The notes: generated by a model not told the origin, from the letters alone. Shown: positions 51,901 to 64,000, counted from the stretch's first letter. The stretch is 64,000 nt of DNA from Cyanoderma ruficeps (GCA_008694505.1 VZDJ01000346.1:9225244-9289243); one strand, 5' to 3'. Program-made: numbers and translations.

Positions 51901-54900
51901 AATGAGAAGAAAAATTCAACAGAGGTGCCGAGCTTTTGTTGTTATAGTGGTAAAGTAAACCCAAAAAGAGAAGAGCTGGATTCTCTCCTTGCTTCAGTGT
52001 GATGTTACAAATCCTCATTTCTCACCTCCAGGGTAAAATGAAAAACCTTTCATAGCTTCTGATAAATCTGGACCCTTCATAACCAATTTTGGATCAAAGA
52101 AAGCCAGACGATTTCTTTGAAAATCAAGGTCAGGATGTGGTCCTTGTATTACTATTACTTTGGCTGTTTAGGAGAGGGTTGGTTTGTGTCCTATCATTGC
52201 TACGTTAGGGATGTTTTGCAGGTTAGAACAGTCCTTGCATTTGGACTCTGTGTGACCTGAGAATCTTCAGTACTGGGCAGTTTTGATAGTAAACTACTCA
52301 TTGTATGTTAATTATGAGTCCATCATACTACTACCCTCCCAATGTTTTTACATATGACTTCTGGATGCTGTGCAGTTGTCCCAACTTCTGGCTTTTGTCC
52401 AGCTCTTGTTGGTGGCATGTTATAAGCTGCTAGCAGTTTGCTCATTGCTGCTTCTTTCCACGGAGTTATTTATTACTATTGCTTGAACCAGAGAAAGTGG
52501 TACAAACCTCTTGTGTCAAATTCACCACATACAGCATTTATCCCTTTTAGGGTGTTCTTGGAACTAAGTTCCTGTCCAGAATAGTTCCTGAGTTTCATAT
52601 CAGCCAAGGAATTACATGTCTCTAGATGTGAGTTCTGAAAGGCATCTTGGTCTTTTTCTTTTCTGTTTACAAGACTGAATAACTAAATAGCTTGTGAGTC
52701 TGTGATGACAAACTCTGCAACAGTCTTCGTGAAAAGATGTATCAAATAGGCTGTGCTGAGACTTCTTATAATACCAGACATAGATAGTCACTCATTTTTA
52801 TTACACTCTTCCATTACTTGCTTTCCTGAGCAGTGCTTTTGTAGCTGAAAGCAGATGTCTGTACTTTGTCCTTATCCATGCCAGCTATTATGCCTTGGCT
52901 GGCACATCTAGAAATGACAATGCTTGGCAGGGCATTTTTTCAAGTTTCTCATTGCTTGGAGGATCCTCAAAACCCTCTTGAGCTAAATATGAATGTATGA
53001 AACATATGCAGAGTGCATGTTTATATACAGAATCACAAAAGTGATTTGGTTGTCAGTAACTGGAATTCTTCAAGGTAGCTTGTCCATGTGAATCTTTGCT
53101 TGATCCTGTTTTTATCTTTTTCTTGAGACAGGAAGTGCTGACATGGCACTTTCTTGCACAGCATTGAATTACATTCAGAATACCACATAATGCTGGGTGT
53201 GTCTTGCTCTGCTCTGACAGTGTAAAGTGATTCAGTGGTTCATGGATTACAGTGATAGTGCTGGGTTAACAGTTGGACTTGATCTTAAAGGTCTCTTCCA
53301 ACCTTGATGATTCCAAGTGCAATTAAAGGGGGTTTTTTGAGTAATGGAAAAATGTTATGGAATGAGAAGCTGTTTGATCATCTAACTGCTGTTCTTATAA
53401 GAGGAGCAAACCTTATTATTCAACAGTGTCCTTCTGCAACACTGTTAAGAGCCTGTTGTGTTCTAGTTCTCTCAGTTACATTTCTCCATCAGATGTCTGT
53501 GGCAGTGCGTGATTCGCGTTTTCCAATGTACTGTACATGTTGTAATGATCTCACCCCAATCCTCCCCCCCGAACTCCCCTGGTGGTGTGGCCTGTTGCCC
53601 TGAGTTTTCTGCCTTCTGTCTTAGTGAAGAACTTTCTCATGCAGCTTCATGAAAACAATATCTATTCTTAGAATGTTTGCATACTTCTCCTCTGAGAGAA
53701 GAAATGATTGATGGTGATGTCCACCATCCTGGCTGAGAGGTGGCAACCTCTGTAGCCAATCTTTTGACCTCTGTACAAATGTATAAAGGAGTTAGATTTG
53801 TAAATAAAGGGAGAAGAGTTTGTTCCCTCACGATGCTTCTGTGCCTGCTCTCTTTCTGTCCCTGAAGTGGGACACGCCCAGCCTCAGCCCGCAACAGTGG
53901 CCCTTGAACTTCCCTGTGTCAATCACCCTGCTAGAGTTAGAAGATTGTGGGGAAAAAAGCCCCCTGATTTGTCAAGGTGACTAGAGGCCACCTACATCCA
54001 TTGTCTTTTCAATGTACCTTACTGACAGTTGGTCCCAGACCCTTTCCTGCCCGAGAGACGCCCCTGGGTACTTAAGGTGAGCACAGAGGAGGGGTTGCTC
54101 TCTTGCACCTGGGATCTGGGACCCTCTCTGCCTTCCACCTGCCCTTGAGAGGTTTCCTGGAGAAATGATCTAAAACTCAGCCAGAGCCCTCTTTTCTTCC
54201 ACGCCGCCTTCTACGCTTCTGCCTGAGATTCTGAGCAGCAAACCTCGGACTTACAGAATCCCGGGGGCGAGCTAGCCGGTGAGCAGCCCCCAGAAAGCGG
54301 ATTTCTATAGATGCCCATCTGGCATCACATTCTCCGTAGCATAAATTCTGATTCTTATTTTAGGCTTTTTTGGAAATTCTCTAAAGAACCTGTTTTCCAC
54401 ATCTCTTCTTAGTAGACCATGCCGGATATCACAATCATAAATCTACTTTTTTTCCTTTGAATTTAGGTGGGGTTTTTTTGATAAGCAGGGCATTCAAGAA
54501 AAGTATTTATTTATTTATTTCTGTGATATCTTCACACAAAGATGTGAAGATATCTTGTGTCTATCTCTTGTGAGAGAGACAGAAATTGACTATTAATCTT
54601 GGTTTGATGCTGGCTCCTAGAAAAATCCACAATTATTTACTGTCTTTTTATATTGGCAATATTTATCTTGATAATTCATTGGGATTTCACATGGATTATT
54701 TAACAGAACATATTTGCTGTACATAAATTGTAATTTATATACATAATAAAAAAGACTTCTGCTATTGCTGGTTTTTTCTCTGTTGTAGAAAAGTCTACTA
54801 GAGATTGAAAAGAAACTGAAAGGTTTAAAGCCTGTATCTGAGCCTCAAGGCAAAGGAAAAAAAATACTTATTCAAGAGATAGAGGATTCAGGAAATGGTG

Positions 54901-57900
54901 AAGGAAGAGGGGAAAATACAGAAGAATGGGAAAGACGTGGTGGACATCAAGGTAATGTCTTGCCATTTCTTGTTTTATTTTAACCTAAGGAAAAATTGTT
55001 GTCTTTGAGATTGTAATGTTTATTCACACAATCCATCCATATTTTCTTGCAAAGAATTTTGCCTATCCAAAGACTTAAACTGACTACTTGAAGCAGATAC
55101 GAGTGTGAAATCTAGAATCCACTTCTATTACACATCTTTGTAATTCTTTCTAGAATGGACATAACAGAGACAGATGGAAAATGTTGCTATAAATCACCTA
55201 CTTCCCTGTGCCCTGTGTAATTTTACACCTGTCCTTTGGTGTGGACGCAGTTAAAAATCTCTTCTGGGGAGAGAACCTTTTGTGTTCATGAGATCTTTCT
55301 CTGACACAGCTTTCCTGTCTTCCCATCAACGCATTTTTCTTCCCATGCTTGCATCAAAGGGTGTAAAAATGATCAAGTATAATTTGTTAACATCTGTAAT
55401 TTTTGTTGTTGTTTGTTTTGGAAACTATAATTCTTTTTTTGTTTTTTTGTTATTGTAAGAGCTCATCTCTGTGCTCTGGAAGTTTATATTGGAGGTAAAC
55501 AACATGTAATTCTGGTACAGGATGTAGTTTACATGCAGTTGAAATGTATCTCCCATTCCTGGATTAATGTATGATTAACTCCAGGGCCCTTGGGATGAAG
55601 CCACTGGCATAATCACAATCCATGGCTTGCAGGAGGAGGTGGGGCAGCAGGGGCTAGGGAGGCTTGCAGGTTGCTTTTAGATTCAGCTGCATGGCTGGCC
55701 TCCAGCCTGCAACAGAATAACATCCCTAGGCTGATTTCACCCTTCTCCTTTTTGTTAGTTATGTTGGTTCTTTAATATATTGTGGCATGACAGCTGTGAC
55801 TTTTATGTTTTCTGTGTTTTATCTTGAAACTAAATCAGTCCGTGGGTTTTGCAGCTTAATTGTGAATGTTGGACCGTACATGTGTGATATAATAATGTTT
55901 TATTGCCACACAGGATTAGGGAAAACACATTTTTCCACATCATTTGTTGTCTACCAAATCTCCTGAGCTAAAACCTTGGAAGAAGGGATGCATCATGTCT
56001 TTAGCCTTAAATGTCTGTTAATTTGGGGTTGTTTTCTATTGTGAGCATTCAGATGACTGTGTGCCTTCTGGCTCCATAGGAAGACTTCCATTCTGTTGAT
56101 GAAAGGTTAGGCCTTTAAACACAGGGAAGGTTGTCAACTGACGCCAGTGGCATATGTGTTCCTGTGATATTTCTGAGATTTAAGTGGCAAGCATTTTCAT
56201 AGATTACTCTGTATTTTCTTGTACAACTGGAAACAAATATGAATTCAGTTCAGGTCATTAATAAAATGTTCTGTGAACCTAACAGCAATAAGTAGACTAA
56301 AATTGAGTCCTGTAATCACAGGCAGTCCAGTAGTCCATGTAGTCCTGTAGTCACATTTATTTTACATTCTAGTTGGTAAGCCTAATGCATTCCTACTAAA
56401 CTTAAAATTTAGAGATTGGAAAAAAAAATCAAAATATTTTTTGTTTTCTTTAGGGCTGAAGAGTTGATTTCTGAACTTTGAACAAAATAGTCTAAATAGA
56501 GCGTAGTCACTCTTGATTTTCTGTTTAACTGCAAACAAAAGTAAATAGAGCACTTTCTGTACAATAGGAATGGAAAATTGCTTGCATCCTAGAGATTATA
56601 AGAACTGGTATTCAGGCACTGCAAAACCTAAAAGTCATGTATGTGCGTGACGAAGCACCTGGTATTTTGACACGTTTCTAGAAGTTATAACCTCAAGTGA
56701 TAAATACATTTTAAAGATAAATTGATACATTTTAAATAGCCCCTTTCAATTAAGACAAATCTGTTGAGCTGTGTGTAATTACTTGATTACAATATTAAAG
56801 AATACAATATATATTATATTATTATATATTATATAATATTAAACACTTCCCAAACTTCAAATATTCCTATTAGAGTATTCAGTGGGGTTTTTTTTAGTTT
56901 TATGATGGTCCTTCCATTTAAATGTTATTTTAGTAATAACATAAATTCAATTTTTTTCTAGTGTGTATTTGTTGTCGTTCTGGTCAAAATTCTGTCCAGA
57001 CTTTTCAGTACCTTTCTTCAGATTCTCCTTGGAATTTATAATGTGTCTTGAATTTTTTTTCCATAGGAAAAGTTCAGAAGTATTGGTATATAGTTCTTTC
57101 ACGAATACATTTCTCTGTAGAGACCAGTACAGGAGCATTGTTTTTGAAGACTGAAACTGAAAGACAATCAGAATTATGTTTGAGAAGTATAGCTGTATAT
57201 TTTTTTGCATGCTGTTTACTCAGACCTGAAATATTTAACCAATTAGTATTACCCAGCAGCTAAACAAGGTAACTATCAGCATGCCTGTTGTCAGGGGCAC
57301 TCCAGACTCCAAATAATAGAAATGCTTCCTGTTTAATCCAGGACTGGTTCTATGCACTTCATCTTTAGGAAGTTTCCTCCTGTATTCAGGAATTACACCT
57401 TATTCACATTAATAACATTCTCATCACATACTATGTGCCTGCCGTGCCTTTTCTTCTCTAAAAGCTGGGATGCTCTTTGACGGTGTTTTGCCATGTTTTG
57501 TAAAAGCTTGTGCTATCACCTGTTTGACAGTGACATTTAATTTTTTTTTCTGTTTTGGTGTATGTAAAAAAGTATTTTAGCATGTATGTTAAGGAAGTTG
57601 TTAACACACTGGTGTCTTCGTTCATCTGCCCAGCAAGCCTTTTACCACCAGTCTCCCTAGCAAATAGACTTTAAACCTTTTTGGTATATTTGGCAGCACC
57701 AACTGGATGGGTGGGTAGACATCTCAAATATAAATAATTTAAGTTTTACAAACATGTCTGTGTAGGTAGATTTAACCTATCATTGTTGCCACTGTGGAAT
57801 ATGAACTTATTATTAAACATGGTATTTCAAAATAAGGACTTCATCTAGGTAGGAGGCACTAGAGGATCTGTTGTTTCTACAAATTTTCTGCTTTTCCATC

Positions 57901-60900
57901 TGTTCAGTTTGATTTCAGTAACATTTCGTGTGTTTAAAAAATCATTTCTTTCATTTTGGACCATCTGGAGTTCATCTATATGGAGTCAGTGTCAGATGTC
58001 TTGATAAAGTCAATTGACAGTATCATTCCAATATTTGAAAAAATATCTGTTGGACAGATAAATGCATCAGGTTGAGGGAAGGGGAAGATAGCATTTTAAT
58101 GGTACCAAAAAGGCAGAGTTGTTCTGTGATTAGTAGTATCAAGAGTCAGGCTTTGCAGAAATCTGTCTTTGAATACTGCAGTGGTATTCTGGTAAGAATT
58201 CAGCTGAATATTGAAGATAGAGATTTTCTTATCTACTACCCTTATTCTATGGTTTTTCCTAAATAAATTTGTAATAAATAACAGCAAAAGTTGAATGATC
58301 ACAAGTATGAATAGAACGGGTTTTGACATGTTTAAATGAAATCTTCTTGAGAACTTGATAGCTTGTGATAGTTTGATAGCTTGTGATCTAATTTTAACAT
58401 CCAAGCATTTGATTTGGTCATGGAAGATCAACGCGTCCGTGTTGTAATAGGCGGTATTTAAAGAGTTAATTTCAAGGTGAGCCCTGTACCATTCTGACAC
58501 CTTAGGACAGGGGTTCCCCTGTGCCCGGCAAGGGGAAATGAGGCTTCGTAGTGATCCCTTCTCAGTAACGACTGCAGGTTACTTTTAAGTCGGAATTTCC
58601 CCTATCCTTAGCAGTGTTTTCCGAGGCAGGTAAGCCCCGCTAGCGTTGGGGCGCTGCGGGCCGTGGTCGGTGTCGCTGCGCGGCACCCCCCTGTCGCGGC
58701 GGGCCGATAGTTCGCGCTGATGATGCGGCTCTAACCCGCCTCATTAACGCCCTCGCAGGCTCGGCCGCGGCAGCGGCAGCGCGGGCGGCCGGCGGGGAGC
58801 CCGCGATGGGCAACGCGCACAGAAAGGCGCACGGCAGAGGCGGCGGCAAGGCGCACGACAGGGACACGCACAAACAGAAGGACTCCGCGGAGGGCGCATT
58901 GAAAAAAGGCGCGTCAGAGAAGAAGTCAGAAAAGCAGTTGTCAGACCATGAAGGCGAAGTTAATGGCTATTTACGCAGTGATGAGAAGAGTGAAAGCGCC
59001 GAAGCTGAGATCTCCAAATCGCGTGGAGAAGGGTCTCAGTCGGCTGGTGGTGACAGTTCCACTTCACTTCCTCCTGCTGCAGCAAAACTAAAAAGTCAAG
59101 GAAACGAGTTATTTAAGAGTGGACAGTTTGGAGAAGCTGTGCTCAAATACTCGGAAGCAATTGAATGTGTCACTGGTTTAGGTGAGTGTAATACCTTATA
59201 CTTTAAATCTAGAACTGTTTAGATGATTTAAGGGAACTACAAGTGAACGAGTTTAGTGTGCCCCTGCGTTTTTGACAGGAGTTACCATGCAATAAATCTT
59301 TCATCATTTCAGTAGACAGCAATTCACATGACGGAAAATACAGGATGATGAGTGAAATAATACTTTCATTTTCTTGGGATAGAGCGGTTGGCATTTATGT
59401 TTGAATGCTTACATATTCTAGCCGACATGATAAAAGAAAGCTCTTAATTGCTTTGCAGTGTCAGCAAACTGCATCATTGCAGTGCAGCTTGGAGTAAGAA
59501 AATCTTTAATTCTTAAATGTAATTTCAGTAATGCTATTCGATTTTAATTGTAACTTCTTTTAGGAGAACAAAGTCCAGACGATTTAAGTATCTTGTACTC
59601 AAACAGAGCAGCATGTTATCTCAAAGAAGGGAACTGCAGTGACTGCATTCAGGATTGTAACAGGTAAATTAAAACCTCCCATGTAGAACAGCAACATTCC
59701 TGGTGATGATTAAGCATTTTAACTGATATATTGCTCGTGCTGTTTGACTCAGAACTGTATCAATAAAGTCTGATTCCCTGTCTAAATGACAGATACCTTT
59801 GTTGTGTAAACAGTTACGTGGAAACTAGGAAAGGAATAACTTTTAACTTACCGTCTTACTGTGTAAGGGCAGTTTTTAAGCTTGTTGTGTTCACAGAAAT
59901 GCATAGAGGGATTAAAATGTTTAATATAAAAGCAGATTTACAGGAGTTCTGCAGTAACCTATATGTAAAAGCTTTGTTAAGCCAGGTGCTTATCACAGTA
60001 TTGGAAATTGCTTTTGAGCACGTGTATGGTGCATATGTGTGTGTTCTCTGTTGGTTTGTAGTTTTGGTTTGGAGTTTCTTAATATATACTTCACAGTTAT
60101 AAACAGTAATTACAGCTGTTAAGGAATTGAGCTAAAATTCTTTCTGCTTATTGTGGCTTTTAAGGATACAGGAGTTAGAGAAGATCAGACACCTTCAAAA
60201 ATTTCTAAACACTGTGTTGCACTAAATTATTATTGTATTTTTGACTTTTTTTTAAAATATTTCCATAGATTGAGTTTATAATGCTGAGGCCTAAGGTGCA
60301 AAAAAGTATCTTAGAAGAATTAGAAATCATACTAATAAGTCAGTGGAGTTTTTTGTACAGCAAAACTCTACTGTTAAGAGAAGCCCTCCAAAACTAAAAA
60401 TAAAATGTGCATGCACCTTTGTAGTGCAGAGGTACAAAACATTTAACTTACTGCATATATTCTGCCTGACAGAGTAAGTTCTCTGAAAAAATGATTCCTT
60501 TTATTTTGTTAGAATAGATGCAGGATCACAGACAGCTGGCCAAGATGGTGTATTTAAAAGCCATTGCATTTTTCTATTCAGGAAGTTTGAAGTATGTAAG
60601 ACTTTAGCTGGAATCAGTAATGCAGAGCTTTTACGTTTTGTATTCCCACCAATTAGAAGCTTTTTAGTTTTAGTATGTAATGATAGAGTCCTTAATGTCA
60701 TGCATATTTCCTGGATTCACAAGAACTCGTGATGCTTAGAGACTGGGTAGCAGAACTGCAAACCTGCAAACACATGTAAATTAGGCGATGTCAAATAAAT
60801 CTTCAGTAGGCAACACAATGTAATAGGTGATCTACAAAGAGGTTACTTGATTTCAAAGTAAAAAATTATGTAGGGCTATATTAGGAGAAACCTCCCCATG

Positions 60901-61902
60901 AGCAATGCTTGGCCTTGCAACAGGTTGCCCAGGGACGCTGGGCAGAGATTACCTTGGAGGGTTTTCAGGCCCAGCTGTATCAAACCCCAAGCAACCCTGT
61001 CTGATCTTGGAGCTGACTTAGCTGTAGCAGAAAGCTGGGATATCTCAGTCTGGGTTGCTTTATGACTTCATGAAGTCAAATTGTCTACACTCATCTTAAT
61101 TTCACTACTTCAAAAGTTTATCTTTCTTTAGCAAGAATCATTGAAAAGAAGGTAATCTTTGAGAAATAAAGCCTTTGTGGACTGCTTCATATTGCTGGAA
61201 AAGTGCATGGTGTTGGGAAGGAGTTCTGATTGCACAGTGTTGAGCTTGATGTTGACCAGGCAGACAATCAAAAATGTAAACATACAGAAGACAGGCAAAA
61301 ACCCTAAAGTCCGGAGAAAGACAGATCTGTATTCCTGTCCTAGTCCGTGGGTTTTTTAAGTGCACACTTTCATTTAAGGAAGAAGAACTGAAAGTCATGT
61401 AAGCAAAAGCACCATATACTTGAAATCCTTGTAGATCTAGGCATGACTTAAGAAGAATAGCTTTTGCTGTTAAGCAGGTGCCATTACATTAATTATATCT
61501 TGGTGATGAGAGCAGTTTTCCAGATGGAAGATAGAGCTTTGGGTAAAGTAAGCTGTAGTAAAAGCACTAACAATTTCAAAACTGGGTGTAATTTAGGGTG
61601 TTGATAAGAACCACTCAGACCCATCTTCCTTAGTTATTTTACTGTAAATCTGAAATCACAGAGTTACATATAGATGTATATATCATAAAATATTTCTGTT
61701 ATTTCAGTTACTCTTTTTCAATCCTGCCTTTTTCTTTTTGTTTTCCCAGAGCTCTGGAGCTTCAGCCATATTCCCTGAAGCCTCTTCTACGCCGAGCGAT
61801 GGCCAATGAGTCAATGGAGCGGTATCGACAGGCCTACATTGATTATAAAACAGTCCTGCAGATAGACAGCAGCATCCAAGCAGCAAAGGATAGTGCCAAC
61901 AG
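39983..61902 (+). CDS. SPAG1: SPAG1, dynein axonemal assembly factor, first twelve coding exons (partial)
   Basis: Coding exons: 39983-40122, 40673-40832, 41156-41281, 45850-45917, 47755-47873, 48351-48456, 50685-50815, 51439-51545, 54789-54951, 58759-59181, 59564-59663 and 61750-61902. All have GT-AG introns and consistent phases, totalling 1796 nt (598 codons plus two bases). SPAG1 is a cytoplasmic TPR co-chaperone needed to pre-assemble axonemal dynein arms; human loss causes primary ciliary dyskinesia. The N-terminus (MGDESVPYLLGEGTTKTYQI) matches the family, as does DYSEWDKF. The first TPR array covers about residues 210-319 (EKGNEAFATGDYVEAVTYYT). An acidic/basic linker with an Ala-rich stretch (374-390) follows. 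The second TPR array runs from about 480 to the edge (SQGNELFKSGQFGEAVLKYS). The third TPR array and the C-terminal RPAP3-like domain lie off the right edge. Confidence 0.96.
42901..43066 (+). CDS. Possible alternative SPAG1 terminal exon with poly(A) signal
   Basis: A good acceptor (TTTTGTCTAAGCAG) is followed at once by a 41-codon open frame, MAASEGILTCPGREKGSLKH and on, to a TAG at 43024-43026. AATAAA follows at 43061-43066. The frame is phase 0, exactly what SPAG1 exon 41156-41281 needs. Splicing to it would therefore give a truncated protein of about 183 aa without TPR domains. It could also be a stand-alone small ORF or a chance arrangement. No domain is recognised. Confidence 0.3.
43083..43103. 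repeat. (TTTC)n short tandem repeat
   Basis: Four to five copies of the tetranucleotide CTTT, intronic in SPAG1. Confidence 0.8.
45918..50684. other. SPAG1 introns between coding exons 4 and 7
   Basis: AT-rich introns around the exons at 47755 and 48351. An N at 49947 sits in a poly(T) run. No repeat family or RNA gene was recognised. Confidence 0.5.
53205..53320 (+). mobile_element. CR1 LINE 3' tail
   Basis: 'tgctgggttaacagttggacttgatctt' followed by 'aaggtctcttccaaccttgatgattcc' is the CR1 3' UTR pattern. Only the terminal 115 bp or so is present, and it lies in the sense direction of SPAG1. Confidence 0.85.
53619..53898 (+). mobile_element. Endogenous retrovirus LTR
   Basis: Promoter-like order within 280 bp: CCAAT (AGCCAATC, about 53755), TATA (GTATAAAGG, about 53781), poly(A) signal AATAAA (about 53803) and a GC-rich U5-like end finishing GCAACA. 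The following GTGGCCCTTGAAC is loosely like a tRNA primer-binding site. Boundaries at TG and CA are approximate, and no target-site duplication was confirmed. It resembles the LTR at 18.0 kb. No intact retroviral gene is present. Confidence 0.65.
53899..54345 (+). mobile_element. GC-rich LTR-like or retroviral leader segment
   Basis: Directly follows the 53.6-kb LTR and is much richer in GC than the surrounding intron. It carries a TATA-like GGTACTTAAGG (about 54067) and long CT-rich stretches typical of R/U5 or gag leader sequence. It could be a second LTR from a different family (starting TGTGGGG at about 53946) or the 5' leader of the same provirus. No open gag, pol or env frame remains. 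Confidence 0.4.
54525..54554. repeat. Perfect 12-bp inverted repeat (hairpin)
   Basis: GATATCTTCACA and its exact reverse complement TGTGAAGATATC are separated by six bases (CAAAGA), in a SPAG1 intron. It could form a stable stem-loop in RNA or a cruciform in DNA. No flanking family was recognised. Confidence 0.9.
54952..58758. other. SPAG1 intron before the MGN exon
   Basis: 3.8-kb AT-rich intron containing an AT-only, partly palindromic stretch at 56805-56842 and ending in a CpG island. No transposon was recognised. Confidence 0.5.
58610..58910 (+). promoter_or_regulatory. SPAG1: Intragenic CpG island over SPAG1 exon 58759-59181
   Basis: A CpG-dense block spans the intron end and the 5' part of the exon that encodes an Ala-rich linker. 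It contains an in-frame ATG (58806) in a strong context (GCGATGG). It could be an alternative promoter producing a shorter SPAG1 that keeps the later TPR arrays, or simply a GC-rich coding segment. Confidence 0.5.
59182..61749. other. SPAG1 introns around the 100-nt exon
   Basis: AT-rich introns; the larger (59664-61749) holds one CR1 fragment at 60880-61060. Nothing else was recognised. Confidence 0.5.
60880..61060 (+). mobile_element. CR1 LINE internal 3' fragment
   Basis: 'caacaggttgcccagggacg', 'ccttggagggttttcaggcc' and 'gcaaccctgtctgatcttgg' match the CR1 3' UTR-proximal segment. Both ends are missing. Confidence 0.85.
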
Positions 61903-64000
61903 GTAACTCCACACAGAAGCTCTGTGATAATAGTCAAAGTAGAAAAACAGAATTCAAATTAGTTCGTTTTACATGTTTCCTCTATTGTGTAGCCTAAGAG
62001 TTGTTGCACAACCAGCTCATTATAGGCAGAGGATTGGCTGTTCTTCTAGTTGTTTTTCCATAATTTCAGTTTTCCTCTCCTAGCAGTGAGTCCCTTTCCT
62101 GTTTTTCAAAAATGTAATATTTTAAATATTTTAAGGGGTTTTTTTTAATAGTGCTTCTTTCCTAACTTGTATTTTATACTATATAAAGTGATACTTAAGG
62201 TCCATGCCATTTCTCTGACATCCTGTTTCTTTTACATATTAACAGTCTTTCTGTGGCAGTTGGAGATTTATGTTGAGTGTGAATCCTTTTGTATGCTGCA
62301 GTTGTGGAAATACTGAAGTATCTTGATACAGTGGTTGGCTACAAAGCTTAAAGGTGTAAAAAATAATTGAATATTATTTTCAAGTATTAATACTTTCAAC
62401 ATGAATTCTTGCTGCCAAGAGAGATGTTTGAATTTCTCTAGTTGTGCTTTAGTACTATAAAGTTGAAAACAGAACAGCCATTAATCACTGAGCAGGAGCC
62501 CACATGCATGTGCCTTTTACAATGTAATCTAGTACAGTTTTTTCTTCTTACGGCTAGTCCATGAGCACTTGCATTATTCATTAAAATGTCCATAATATCT
62601 TTCTTTAAATTCTCTTCATATGACCATAGGAAACTGTGACATTTTGTAATCTCTTAAAAGTCTTAATTTTTTGATAACACAAACACTGCTAGTGATCCTC
62701 TGTATCTATGGTGATAATAGGGTACTTGGATTGGTGGAATAACTGGTTGTCCTGGTACCTATGCAATTATTACACTTTTAAAAAACCTCCTTGGCTTATT
62801 TTATCTACAGGTACTCTTTCCATATTTCTCCTTAACTTAGAACTTGCTTAGCAATAAGCTTATTTCCCTTCTCCCCTTAACACTCTTCCTTTTCTCCTCT
62901 CTAGGCCTTCCTTATGTTTTTAGCCTCACTGCTCATTACTCTTTTCCTCCCTGGCAACCCATATTTCAGCTGCTTCTTCCTTCTTCTCTTCTGCTGGTAA
63001 TTCTTCTTTGCTTGCGAATTATTAGTTTCTAAACCATAGACCTCCTGCGTAATTGAACCTTGACTGTATTCTTTAAAAAATATTTTAGCATTTGAAACTT
63101 CAACGGAAACTGTACTAAAGCTTTCATTTTCATTCCCAAAGTAAGAGACCTTTCTAAAAACAAATTTTAAAAAAAAATATTCTACTGCTTTTTAACTTAA
63201 AGAGACTACCCCAAATGTAATATTTTTTTGGCTTTTTTTTTTTTAGTATTAGGAAGATCAGATCTTAACAACCTTCTTTTATTGGAGGATTTCTTGGTTT
63301 TTAATTTTCTGTGGGAAATAGGATAGTGATCCTGTAGGATGCTTGCTGACAGGAAAATTTCAGCATCCTACTTGTGTCTCAGGGTGGGTTTGGTAAACCA
63401 CATTGAAGTTTGTCTCTCTGTGCTTACATAGCTAAGCAGACTTTCCAAAAACTTTAGAATCAATTTCATATTTTTAATACTTACATAAAAGACAAGGATG
63501 TTTAATATCAAGCCTTTCTTTATCTGATCATTTTGCAATCAAAAGGAAATAATTAAGAGTTTAGGTATATAATGGAAACAAGTATGAACAGTTATTTGAC
63601 TGTTTATTATGTTGGTTAGATGATGTTAAAATGTGTCTTTTATTGGTTCCTGAGGTGATTTTTTTTGAACAAACTGAAAGGACTGGCTCTTTTAATGGTG
63701 TGTGCCAAATAACTGGAAATTGCATTTCAAGCATGCTTTTAATTAGTAGCATTTTCCTAGCTTTGTGGACATCAATGGATTTCCTACTTTGTGTATTTTA
63801 ATTTCCTCTTGAGTGTTTCATTATTTGCTTTTCTGTGTTAGAAATACGGAAGCTCTAATGTGTGGGAATATATTTATGCATTTCCTCCTATAAATTGAAG
63901 TTTTATTCCGGTTGTCCCAATTCCTTTAGTATTACTGAGCAAATTGCATGGAATATCTTGGAAGCTGTTTTTACAACGTCCCATATGAGTACTGTACTGC
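61903..64000. other. SPAG1 intron to the right edge
   Basis: AT-rich intronic DNA after the exon ending at 61902 (donor GTAACT, phase 2). I did not find the next SPAG1 exon before the window ends. Confidence 0.5.

Larger units (their letters stand above)
51546..54788. other. SPAG1 intron between the 107- and 163-nt exons
   Basis: 3.2-kb intron that hosts the retroelement cluster of the window: a CR1 tail at 53205, an LTR at 53.6 kb, a GC-rich LTR-like segment to 54.3 kb, and a 12-bp hairpin at 54525. Confidence 0.7.

Noticed and set aside
58806..58840. MGN start as an N-myristoylation signal in a short SPAG1
   Set aside because: After Gly2 the position that normally needs Ser, Thr or another small residue is Arg, so the consensus is not met.

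Overview
This is a vertebrate nuclear genomic window, almost certainly from a bird. The genes have many exons and long AT-rich introns. The dominant interspersed repeats are 5'-truncated CR1 LINEs ending in the characteristic ATTCTGTGATTCTGT-type tail. Avian-style retroviral LTRs are present, and promoters sit in CpG islands. The gene order RGS22 (-), FBXO43 (-), POLR2K (+), SPAG1 (+) matches the human 8q22.2 block as I remember it. No RNA gene, CRISPR array or prokaryotic feature was seen.

Layout. 1-6650: the 5' end of RGS22 on the minus strand (three short coding exons; the rest lies beyond the left edge), with its CpG-island promoter at about 6500-6960. 6960-19800: intergenic DNA with a CR1, a (TATATC)n array and a solo-LTR-like element. 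19829-24071: FBXO43/EMI2 on the minus strand (four coding exons, predicted 668 aa). 24072-28280: CR1-rich spacer. 28280-29480: an unrecognised compact minus-strand gene candidate whose exons join in one frame, starting in a second CpG island (29400-30050). 30050-33290: spacer with unusually many CpG sites. 33290-37133: POLR2K on the plus strand (complete 58-aa protein; CpG-island promoter about 33.3 kb). 38150-38990: SPAG1 promoter CpG island. 39981-61902: twelve coding exons of SPAG1 (first 598 codons; the 3' part lies beyond the right edge), with an internal CpG island over exon 58759-59181.

Functionally the genes are linked by germ-line and cilia biology rather than by a shared pathway. 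RGS22 is a testis-enriched RGS protein. FBXO43 is the APC/C inhibitor that holds eggs in metaphase II. SPAG1 is a TPR co-chaperone factor for axonemal dynein assembly. POLR2K is the housekeeping RPABC4 (Rpb12) subunit of all three RNA polymerases.

The most notable observations are the unrecognised minus-strand gene, a 136-bp copy of FBXO43 coding sequence inside an FBXO43 intron, a possible alternative terminal exon of SPAG1, and the apparent absence of the N-terminal DSG degron in FBXO43.
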